Source: Cytophaga aurantiaca DSM 3654 (lineage in GTDB: Bacteria > Bacteroidota > Bacteroidia > Cytophagales > Cytophagaceae). From it: DNA of 37,739 nt. Both the position numbers and the translations under genes were made by a program. The stretch is taken from NCBI RefSeq assembly GCF_000379725.1, contig NZ_KB903666.1:138800-176538 (forward strand), in the 5' to 3' direction. Shown here one piece after another: positions 1 through 5,839 of this stretch. Each line of letters begins with the position of its first letter. Positions within the stretch are counted from its first letter, which is position 1. The notes beneath the pieces are model-generated. The model did not search any database. It saw only the letters and a program-made list of their open reading frames with translations, and had not been told where the DNA came from.

Positions 1-389
1 AACAAGCCGATAAAAATAGAATTAATAATCGGATAACCTTTTAATGTCATTGCTTCCACAACTTTGACAGTAGTTGTATAGCTGTCTTCAATGAAGGTAT
101 AATCAATATCAAGGAATACACCTTTACTCACTTCAGATGTATAACGAATGAGTTTTTCCAGTTCAACGATTTTAACTTCTACGTTATACTCCGGTTTCAT
201 TGGAATAAAGCCCCAAAGCTTGAGCGATTCGCGGACGTGATATCTGGTAGTTGAAGAAGCATTTTTTCTTTCGATCACTTCAATCATATAGGGGTGATGT
301 TTGCCAAACAGATGAAAGTCGCTGAAATAAAGGCTTATTTCAGATGTTTTTCCTGGTAAAAGATATTCAAATGCAACACGGGTTATCAT
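1..389 (-). CDS. Unknown protein, partial at the left edge
   Basis: An open frame on the minus strand begins with ATG at 389-387 (MITRVAFEYLLPGKTSEIS) and stays open for 129 codons to the left edge, so the C-terminus is missing. No signal peptide or membrane segment is visible. The visible part is a mix of charged and aromatic residues that looks like a soluble alpha/beta protein, with a middle segment rich in Val and Lys (about residues 60-75). I do not recognise the family. It is divergent from the pirin gene, with 127 bases between the two start codons. Codon use is like the neighbouring genes and the frame is uninterrupted, so it is probably real, but no function can be given. Confidence 0.7.
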   Translation of the reverse strand, partial: MITRVAFEYLLPGKTSEISLYFSDFHLFGKHHPYMIEVIERKNASSTTRYHVRESLKLWGFIPMKPEYNVEVKIVELEKLIRYTSEVSKGVFLDIDYTFIEDSYTTTVKVVEAMTLKGYPIINSIFIGL

Positions 390-457
390 CCTGCAAAGTA
401 ACAGAAACTACTGTAAATTATCATATTGCTTTATTGGGAACGAATTAATTAAAATGT

Positions 458-469
458 GTGTTTAAACAC
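458..469. promoter_or_regulatory. 12-base perfect palindrome in a divergent promoter region
   Basis: GTGTTTAAACAC is a perfect palindrome lying 47 bases before the pirin ATG and 68 bases before the divergent unknown gene. Its position fits an operator, but no cognate regulator is adjacent and a chance palindrome in AT-rich DNA cannot be excluded. Confidence 0.25.
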
Positions 470-516
470 GTATATTGAATACTATAACTTGAAACTTAAA
501 AAAGGACATCTATTTT

Positions 517-1389
517 ATGGATAGAAGTGATTTTATAAAAAAAGGATTGATGGGTACAGGTATGTTTGTAGCCGCATCTGCAATGGGAAATGTTATAAAA
601 AATGATATTGATGAACTCAAGGAATTGGAGATCTTAGGATTTAATCATATTCCGAATACACAATCTACACTTATGGAAAACGCAGTATTACATAAAGCCG
701 ACTCACGTGGCGATGCCAATCATGGTTGGTTACACAGCAGACATACATTCAGTTTTGCAAATTATTACAATCCCGAACGCATGCACTTTGGTGTGTTGCG
801 TGTGTTGAATGACGATATCGTTTCCGGCGGAAGAGGTTTCGGTACACACCCGCACGACAATATGGAGATCATTAGTATTCCGCTTGAAGGAGACTTAGAA
901 CATAAAGACAGTATGGGAAATACAACTGTTATCCGTAATGGAGATGTGCAGGTAATGTCGGCCGGTACAGGGATTCAGCATAGCGAGTACAATAAAAATG
1001 CGGATAAGCAAGTGAAGTTTTTGCAGATCTGGGTGTTTCCAAATAAAAAGAATGTAACACCACGTTACGATCAGATCACGTTAAAGAGCAGCGATCGTCA
1101 CAATACATTTCAGCAGATAATTTCACCCAATCCGGATGATGCAGGCGTATGGATTCATCAGAATGCCTGGTTTCATTTAGCACAGTTTGATGCAAATCAC
1201 AGTCAGGTATATAAAATGAAAGATAAAACGAATGGCTTGTATGTTTTTAATCTGAGTGGGGATATACATATTAACGGACAGGAGTTGACTACCCGCGATG
1301 GGTACGGCATCTGGAACGTTGATGAAGTAACGATCAAAGCAGATTCAGCAGCAGAGTTTTTGTTGATGGAAGTACCAATGACGGTTTAA
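517..1389 (+). CDS. Pirin family protein with degenerate Tat-like leader
   Basis: A bicupin of the pirin/YhhW family, 290 residues. Family members bind one metal ion in the N-terminal cupin, and some show quercetinase activity. The pirin metal ligands are visible: His111 and His113 in GTHPHDNME, then His155 and Glu157 in GIQHSEYN. The usual pirin opening (HGWLHSRHTFSF, about 69-80) follows an extra N-terminal stretch of about 50 residues. That extension starts MDRSDFIKKGLMGTGMF, which resembles a Tat leader of the RRDFIKK type in which the second arginine has become serine. A hydrophobic segment (about 10-24) follows, so export is possible but doubtful. The ATG at 517 is preceded by AAAGGAC. 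The stop codon is followed within three bases by one arm of an inverted repeat. The family call is firm; substrate and location are not known. Confidence 0.92.
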   Translation: MDRSDFIKKGLMGTGMFVAASAMGNVIKNDIDELKELEILGFNHIPNTQSTLMENAVLHKADSRGDANHGWLHSRHTFSFANYYNPERMHFGVLRVLNDDIVSGGRGFGTHPHDNMEIISIPLEGDLEHKDSMGNTTVIRNGDVQVMSAGTGIQHSEYNKNADKQVKFLQIWVFPNKKNVTPRYDQITLKSSDRHNTFQQIISPNPDDAGVWIHQNAWFHLAQFDANHSQVYKMKDKTNGLYVFNLSGDIHINGQELTTRDGYGIWNVDEVTIKADSAAEFLLMEVPMTV

Positions 1390-1391
1390 AC

Positions 1392-1522
1392 ACAAATTCC
1401 AAAACACAAAAAGCAAATTTAAAAAAGAATCTAATATTATTTAGACTTTGGAGTTAATGCTAGTTAAATAGAGTGTATTCTAAAGTAGTTTGGAATTTGT
1501 TTTTTGTGTTTTGGAATTTTGT
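1392..1522. repeat. Imperfect inverted repeat of about 28 bases between pirin and nitroreductase genes
   Basis: The left arm 1392-1419 and right arm 1494-1522 are reverse complements apart from one substitution and one inserted T. Each arm is built from the words AATTTGT and TGTTTTGGAATTT; in the right arm TTTGGAATTT occurs twice (from 1489 and 1511). The 74-base spacer is AT-rich with no gene. The left arm starts three bases after the pirin stop. It could be a terminator-like fold or a small dispersed repeat. Confidence 0.6.
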
Positions 1523-1573
1523 AATACGTAGGTTAAAGGATTAGAATATATACTAAAGATTATACAATTTAAA

Positions 1574-2152
1574 ATGATAAAGCACGCCATTACAAAACAT
1601 CCCGTACTCGATCTTATTAAAGAACGGTGGAGTGCCCGTTCATTTTCTCCAAAAGAAATTACAACCGAACAGGTACATACCATACTTGAAGCAGCGAGCT
1701 GGGCGCCAAGTGCAAACAACGAACAGCCCTGGGAGTTTCAATATGCATTAAAAGGCAGTGCTGGTTTTGATAGCATCTGGAATTGTTTGGCTGCAGGTAA
1801 TCAACCCTGGAATAAACATGCAGCGGGTTTTATTGTTAGCATTGCACGCAAAACACTTTCTGCAAATGGTAACCCCAATGCAAATGCGGAGCATGATGCT
1901 GGTATAGCTACGGGGTATCTTCTTTTACAGGCATCATCTATGGGTATTTACACGCATCCAATGGGAGGAGTTGATAAAGTCAAATTAAGTAATGAGTTGA
2001 AATTGACAGAAGATGAAAAAATACTTTGTGTTATTTCATTCGGCTATTTAGACGACGCCGAAAAATTGGAAGAACCATTTAAAGGCAGAGAACTTACCGC
2101 AAGAGTTCGTAAACCGTTAGCGGAATTTGTGAAGTTAGTTTCAAGTTACTAG
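1574..2152 (+). CDS. Nitroreductase family protein (FMN-dependent oxidoreductase)
   Basis: A 192-residue protein of the nitroreductase fold, which binds FMN as a homodimer and reduces nitro compounds, quinones or enones with NAD(P)H. Visible family features are the N-terminal RWSARSF (about 18-24), where the arginines contact the FMN phosphate, and the SWAPSANNEQPWEF segment (about 42-55) that shapes the flavin pocket. A mid-region with MGIYTHPMGG (about 123-132) and the C-terminal GRELTARVRKPL are also typical. Length matches the short NfnB-like members. It is a single gene, with 184 bases to the upstream pirin. Its last codons (Ser-Ser-Tyr-stop) lie inside the arm of an inverted repeat shared with the convergent DUF2721 gene. 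The physiological substrate cannot be told from sequence. Confidence 0.9.
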   Translation: MIKHAITKHPVLDLIKERWSARSFSPKEITTEQVHTILEAASWAPSANNEQPWEFQYALKGSAGFDSIWNCLAAGNQPWNKHAAGFIVSIARKTLSANGNPNANAEHDAGIATGYLLLQASSMGIYTHPMGGVDKVKLSNELKLTEDEKILCVISFGYLDDAEKLEEPFKGRELTARVRKPLAEFVKLVSSY

Positions 2153-2273
2153 GTTCTAGTTTCCAGGCTAGAGAATTTAAATAACAATGCTCCGTTCATA
2201 ATGGGATTTTGTTGTTTAATTATAATATGGCAATTGTTTTCTGTCTAGTACCTGGCAACTAGAACCTAGTAAC
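2145..2273. repeat. Inverted repeat spanning the convergent stop codons of two genes
   Basis: The left arm 2145-2172 and right arm 2244-2273 are reverse complements with one mismatch and one two-base indel; the core is GTTACTAGGTTCTAGTT. The left arm contains the nitroreductase stop, and the right arm ends on the first base of the DUF2721 stop triplet. The 71-base spacer can form a second, inner, weaker hairpin (TAAATAACAA against TTGTTGTTTA). Bidirectional transcription stop is a plausible role. Confidence 0.65.
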
Positions 2274-2677
2274 TATAAGTCGATCAGATGCTCTACATCT
2301 TTGATCTGTATCAGCAAGGCTTTATTTGAAAGGTAAACTTCAACCGAACACAGAGCAAGAGATAAGAGCATCGAGATCAGACTCAAGCCAAACACCGCAT
2401 GTACCCATTCATCCAGTTTATAATAAATAAGAAACATAGAAAAGGCTGCAATAAACATGGTAGCAATACCAAGTAGCTGCATATTTCGGATTAAGAAAAT
2501 TCGTTTTTTTAAGATGCCTATCTGAGCAATGATAACGGTTGATTTTTCTGTCTGATATTGAGAATGTAAAGAGCGTATTCTGTTACTGATCGCAATGTAC
2601 CTGTTGGTATAAGCCAACAACAACAAAGAAATTGTAGGGAATAGCAGGGCAGGTGTATTTAATGCTAAATCATCCAT
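2273..2677 (-). CDS. DUF2721 family membrane protein
   Basis: A 134-residue integral membrane protein. It matches my recollection of DUF2721: an N-terminal hydrophobic helix containing TPALLFPTISLLLLAYTNRY (about 8-27), a polar loop with RIRSLH (about 34-39), and two further helices (about 66-86 and 93-115). The family is of unknown function and common in Bacteroidota and Proteobacteria. The start is the ATG at 2677, with no better in-frame alternative. It stands alone between a convergent nitroreductase gene and a co-oriented DUF2461 gene 101 bases upstream. The topology (three helices) is an estimate by eye. Confidence 0.82.
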   Translation of the reverse strand: MDDLALNTPALLFPTISLLLLAYTNRYIAISNRIRSLHSQYQTEKSTVIIAQIGILKKRIFLIRNMQLLGIATMFIAAFSMFLIYYKLDEWVHAVFGLSLISMLLSLALCSVEVYLSNKALLIQIKDVEHLIDL

Positions 2678-2757
2678 AATGTTTTATTTCTCTATAAATC
2701 TAAAATAATTTTAATAAGAAAGTATGCGGTCTTTGTCTTTCAGACATCCTTTTATTT

Positions 2758-2800
2758 TTACTGACAACTGACCACTGTTTACTGTCTACTGACCACTGAC
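2758..2800 (-). repeat. Reiterated GTCAGT/CAGTGGTCAGT word cluster overlapping a stop codon
   Basis: On the minus strand this reads as overlapping copies of CAGTGGTCAGT, CAGTAGACAGT and CAGTTGTCAGT. It supplies the last codons (Ser-Val-Val-Ser-Arg-Gln-stop) of the DUF2461 gene. Positions 2767-2784 are identical, as reverse complement, to 30289-30306, which lies directly after another gene's stop. Confidence 0.7.
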
Positions 2801-3477
2801 TCTCCATTTAGATCTGTTGTTAAGATCTCGCTCATATAATCCAGGTAAGGCCGCATTTTTTTGAACGTATTTGAAACCAGTATATGAAAGTTCTTAGATA
2901 ATACTTCTTCGTTCGTAAAATAGTGCTTTATTATGAATTGTTTGTGGCGTATTAAATCAATATTTTCATCATCTACATCAAATCCTCTTGGAGCTGTTTT
3001 AACTTTATCACCCAGCAAACTTCCGAATGTTTTTTTGAAAGAAGCTTCATTCAAAATCTTTTTTAAGGTTTTCGGATCTGCAGATAGATGATTTCTAATA
3101 TGTAACAGATCTTCTGCATTCGGAGAGAAAAATCCACCTCCTACAAATGAGTTTCCGGGTTCTATATGAAAATAATAACCGCCTCTGCGTTGTTTAGTTG
3201 CCCGTCTGAAACCACCGCCGATATTGTTCTTATACGGACTTTTATCTTTAGAGAATCGAACATCGTTATAAATTCTGTATAAACTTTTTTTACCGGAAGG
3301 TGTTTCAATCGAATCGTGTTTATTCATTTCTACAAGCAAGATATCTGCAAATGAAACCAATTCTGCGTGTGCAGATTGATATACCAGCTTATTTTTTGTA
3401 AACCATTCTTTATTATTGTTTTTTGAAATCTTCTTCAAAAAATCAAAAGGTAAAACCAGGTTATAGTTTGGAGTCAT
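2779..3477 (-). CDS. DUF2461 domain-containing protein (TIGR02453 family)
   Basis: A 232-residue soluble protein that spans the usual length of DUF2461 proteins, a family of unknown function. Recognisable blocks are FDFLKKISKNNNKEWF (about 11-26), DVRFSKDKSPYKNNIGGGF (about 72-90) and YYFHIEPGNSFVGGGFF (about 101-117). The Arg/Lys-rich DVRFSKDKSPYK segment is the most conserved part of the family. There is no signal peptide or membrane helix. The final six residues (SVVSRQ) are encoded by a reiterated intergenic word cluster rather than typical family sequence, so the C-terminus looks extended or replaced. The gene is single, divergent from the YchJ-like gene. Confidence 0.88.
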   Translation of the reverse strand: MTPNYNLVLPFDFLKKISKNNNKEWFTKNKLVYQSAHAELVSFADILLVEMNKHDSIETPSGKKSLYRIYNDVRFSKDKSPYKNNIGGGFRRATKQRRGGYYFHIEPGNSFVGGGFFSPNAEDLLHIRNHLSADPKTLKKILNEASFKKTFGSLLGDKVKTAPRGFDVDDENIDLIRHKQFIIKHYFTNEEVLSKNFHILVSNTFKKMRPYLDYMSEILTTDLNGESVVSRQ

Positions 3478-3649
3478 TGGTATAGCGTTTACAATCTGTT
3501 CATATATGCTTCCACAAGTTCAGCATTTCATTGTAAAGATACTTGCTTAACTGTAAAAATAATTGGTACATTTATATGATAGGTTAACGATTCCTCTTTA
3601 TTGAATTACTTTTAAGAGAGATAGACGATTATTTAAATAGAAGATATTT

Positions 3650-4045
3650 ATGAAATTGTGTCCGTGCTGTTCGGGGAAAACATATGATATGTGTTGTCAG
3701 ACTTTTATAAGCGGTATTTTACTACCTCAAACAGCCGAGCAATTAATGCGTTCGCGCTACACCGCATATACCCGATGCGAGGTAGCTTATATTCTGAATA
3801 CAACACATCCGCTTACCCGTAAACAATACAATGCAGAATCCATTAAGGCATGGGCTGCATCAAGTGTATGGAAAAAACTGGAGATCTGTTCAACAAAAAA
3901 AGGTTGTGCATCGGATACCATCGGCTATGTTGAATTTAAAGCGTATTATTCCGACGCAGAAGGTGATGATCATATTCATCATGAATATTCTTCCTTCGAA
4001 AAGATCGGTGCAGGTTGGTTGTTTGTTGAAGGTGAAGTATATTGA
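3650..4045 (+). CDS. YchJ family protein with SEC-C zinc motif
   Basis: A 131-residue member of the YchJ/UPF0225 family. The N-terminal SEC-C motif (CPCCSGKTYDMCC, residues 4-16) should bind one zinc ion, as in the C-terminus of SecA. The rest is an NTF2-like fold. The block QTAEQLMRSRYTAYTRCEVAYI (split around residues 27-48) is the YchJ signature, and the protein ends on a typical WLFVEGEV strand. E. coli YchJ has a second SEC-C motif at its C-terminus; this protein has only the N-terminal one, as do other short members. The function of the family is not established. The stop codon sits inside a perfect hairpin (4034-4056). Confidence 0.88.
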   Translation: MKLCPCCSGKTYDMCCQTFISGILLPQTAEQLMRSRYTAYTRCEVAYILNTTHPLTRKQYNAESIKAWAASSVWKKLEICSTKKGCASDTIGYVEFKAYYSDAEGDDHIHHEYSSFEKIGAGWLFVEGEVY

Positions 4046-4056
4046 AAATATACTTC
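4034..4056 (+). terminator. Perfect 10-base hairpin containing the YchJ stop codon
   Basis: GAAGTATATT (4034-4043), loop GAA, AATATACTTC (4047-4056). The TGA stop at 4043-4045 lies at the top of the stem. No U-tract follows, so it is either a weak terminator or a structure protecting the mRNA end. Confidence 0.4.
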
Positions 4057-4104
4057 GTTAAACAATGAATTCTTAAAACATAAAATCCATTACTTACTAA
4101 ACAT

Positions 4105-4461
4105 ATGAAAAACGTAATAGTTCTTTTGATCGCTTTTTGTTTCGCTTCATTTACGTCAAACACTTCTACAGATACCTTTGAAGTGTTGTATGACTCAAAG
4201 CCCGTTGTTTTAAAAGAAGGAATTAAATTAGAAGCAGGTAAAACATTGCAGGTTATTAATAAAACCAGTGGTAAAGTATATAAAGTTGAAATTGCTGTGA
4301 GCTTAGGAAAACGTCCATGTTATCTAAAAACATATACGAACGAAGAAGCCATGAAACCAATTCTGGTTACGCCGTTTGTAGGCGGTGCCTGTGCAGACGC
4401 AAAAATACTGATGTTGACAGTAAATCTTTCTACTTACATAAATATAGCGCTTATTAAATAA
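4105..4461 (+). CDS. Small secreted protein of unknown function
   Basis: A 118-residue protein opening with a clear Sec signal peptide (MKNVIVLLIAFCFASFTSNT), probably cleaved near residue 18-20. The mature part is a small beta-rich domain with EVLYDSKPVVLKEGIKLEAG (about 26-45) and two cysteines (in RPCYL and GGACAD) that could form a disulfide in the periplasm. I do not recognise the family. It starts 59 bases after the YchJ-like gene and could be transcribed with it, although a hairpin intervenes. It converges on the REC-PAS gene with only six bases between the stops. Confidence 0.72.
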   Translation: MKNVIVLLIAFCFASFTSNTSTDTFEVLYDSKPVVLKEGIKLEAGKTLQVINKTSGKVYKVEIAVSLGKRPCYLKTYTNEEAMKPILVTPFVGGACADAKILMLTVNLSTYINIALIK

Positions 4462-4467
4462 TGTACG

Positions 4468-5487
4468 TTATTGTACTTGTGCTGTAGATACTTTTCGAAG
4501 CATGAATTTTTCAAGCATTGTTTCAAGTGGTTTTAAAAGAAATGCTATAACTCCTTTGAATGAAATGGCTATAAGGAAACCAATTTGAAGGGCATCAACA
4601 AATGGATCAATAAGTGCTTCTGAAACTAAAAAGATACAGATCGCAACGGTCAATACGATAGTTGTTGCCTTACGACTGATCTTCGCTTTTTTTGTTTCTT
4701 CTAATGCCTTTTTCAAAAGTGTTATATCCTGTATGGTTCCTACAACTTTTTTTCTATCGGAAAATATATTGTCTTCGCTGCGTTTTTGTATATGAACATA
4801 TTTATAAATGCCTTCAAACGTTTTTATGCGTAATGTTATCGCGAAGTGTGAATCTTCATAAAGATTTCGCATGAAGCCACTAAGGAGTACCAGATTTTCT
4901 TTATATACCTGATGACGCATAAATGCATGCATGGGGAATATACTGTATTCTAATGTGTAATCCAGAATTTTTTGCGCTTGTCCGGAGAGATACAGTTCTC
5001 TGGTTTCATCATTATACTCCCAGTTACCAAGTGCAGCAATTTCCTGTGCTTCTGAAAGTCTTAGCTGACTTTCTTTTAATGCATTGATTGCAGCTTCTTT
5101 CTCTTTTCGCATTTTGTAAAGTTGCCTGGAGTTTTCAAAACTGAGCCTAAGTATTTCAGGAGTAATATCTGATTTGGAAATATAATCATTAGCCCCTTCT
5201 TTCAACAATTCTACTATCGTATGCTCATCTTTTTGTCCGGTCAGCATGATAATCGGAGTGTCAATGCCTTCTGAACGAATTTTATGTAAGACCTCCAGTC
5301 CGTTCATTTTGGGAAGATTGTAATCTAAAAAGATGCAGTCAATATTTTCTTTTGCTGCTTCTTTACAGCCAATTATTCCATCTGAAGCATAAATTATTTC
5401 TGCATTGATTCCTGAATCGATCAATGTGTTTTCCACAAGTGCGTAATCATCTGCACTGTCATCAATGATGAGAATTCTACTTTCCAT
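4468..5487 (-). CDS. Response regulator with REC-PAS and two C-terminal membrane helices
   Basis: A 339-residue protein. The receiver (about 4-122) has the acidic pair Asp9/Asp10, phosphoacceptor Asp55 (CIFLDYNLPKMNG), switch Thr83 and Lys105, so it should be phosphorylatable. A linker helix (about 122-145) leads to a PAS-like domain (about 146-262; GNWEYN, then a C-terminal VVGTIQDIT PAC-type end). Two hydrophobic helices follow (about 274-292 and 300-318), then a basic tail. There is no kinase, DNA-binding or cyclase output. The odd feature is a cytoplasmic receiver tethered by a C-terminal membrane hairpin, which suggests that phosphorylation acts on a membrane partner. It lies at the head of a two-component gene region but is not obviously co-transcribed with any neighbour. 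Confidence 0.85.
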   Translation of the reverse strand: MESRILIIDDSADDYALVENTLIDSGINAEIIYASDGIIGCKEAAKENIDCIFLDYNLPKMNGLEVLHKIRSEGIDTPIIMLTGQKDEHTIVELLKEGANDYISKSDITPEILRLSFENSRQLYKMRKEKEAAINALKESQLRLSEAQEIAALGNWEYNDETRELYLSGQAQKILDYTLEYSIFPMHAFMRHQVYKENLVLLSGFMRNLYEDSHFAITLRIKTFEGIYKYVHIQKRSEDNIFSDRKKVVGTIQDITLLKKALEETKKAKISRKATTIVLTVAICIFLVSEALIDPFVDALQIGFLIAISFKGVIAFLLKPLETMLEKFMLRKVSTAQVQ

Positions 5488-5839
5488 AAGCTGTACACGT
5501 TAAAAAGATAAATAAAATATTAAAAAATGCGCTGGTAATCTTTCCCTGCTATGCGATAAACTAAATTATAGAGCAGGATACTTCTGAATAGACTTTTAAA
5601 CTCTATCTAAGATTCTATACGTATTGGTTTTAAAAAAGATTTTTTCCAATTTATAGTTGTCCTCAAATTGTAAGTTGTAACATATAGCCTGGATTGCATA
5701 GCTGTCAGCAATGCACCTTTCTTTGAATTCAATATACATATTTGATGTATTTAACAAAAAGATATTTTTAAGAATAAGTAATAGATTCAAATAATTAGAT
5801 TTAAAATTGGTATCTTGTAGTAAGTACAATTTAAGTTTC
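5488..5839. other. Intergenic region, 352 bases, no confident gene
   Basis: This gap separates two divergent signalling genes. A minus-strand frame of 81 codons from an ATG at 5841 to a stop at 5596 would fill most of it, but its composition (rich in Ile, Leu, Asn, Lys) is what AT-rich DNA gives by chance and I recognise nothing in it. Promoters for both flanking genes must lie here; no clear TAnnTTTG match was identified. Confidence 0.5.

Noticed and set aside
2145-2273. The inverted repeats as insertion-sequence ends
   Set aside because: The spacer is only 71 bases, contains no transposase and shows no flanking target duplication; a structural or regulatory repeat is likelier.
3831-4061. 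76-codon plus-strand frame inside the YchJ-like gene
   Set aside because: It is a shifted frame of a well-recognised SEC-C/YchJ gene and has no conserved content of its own.
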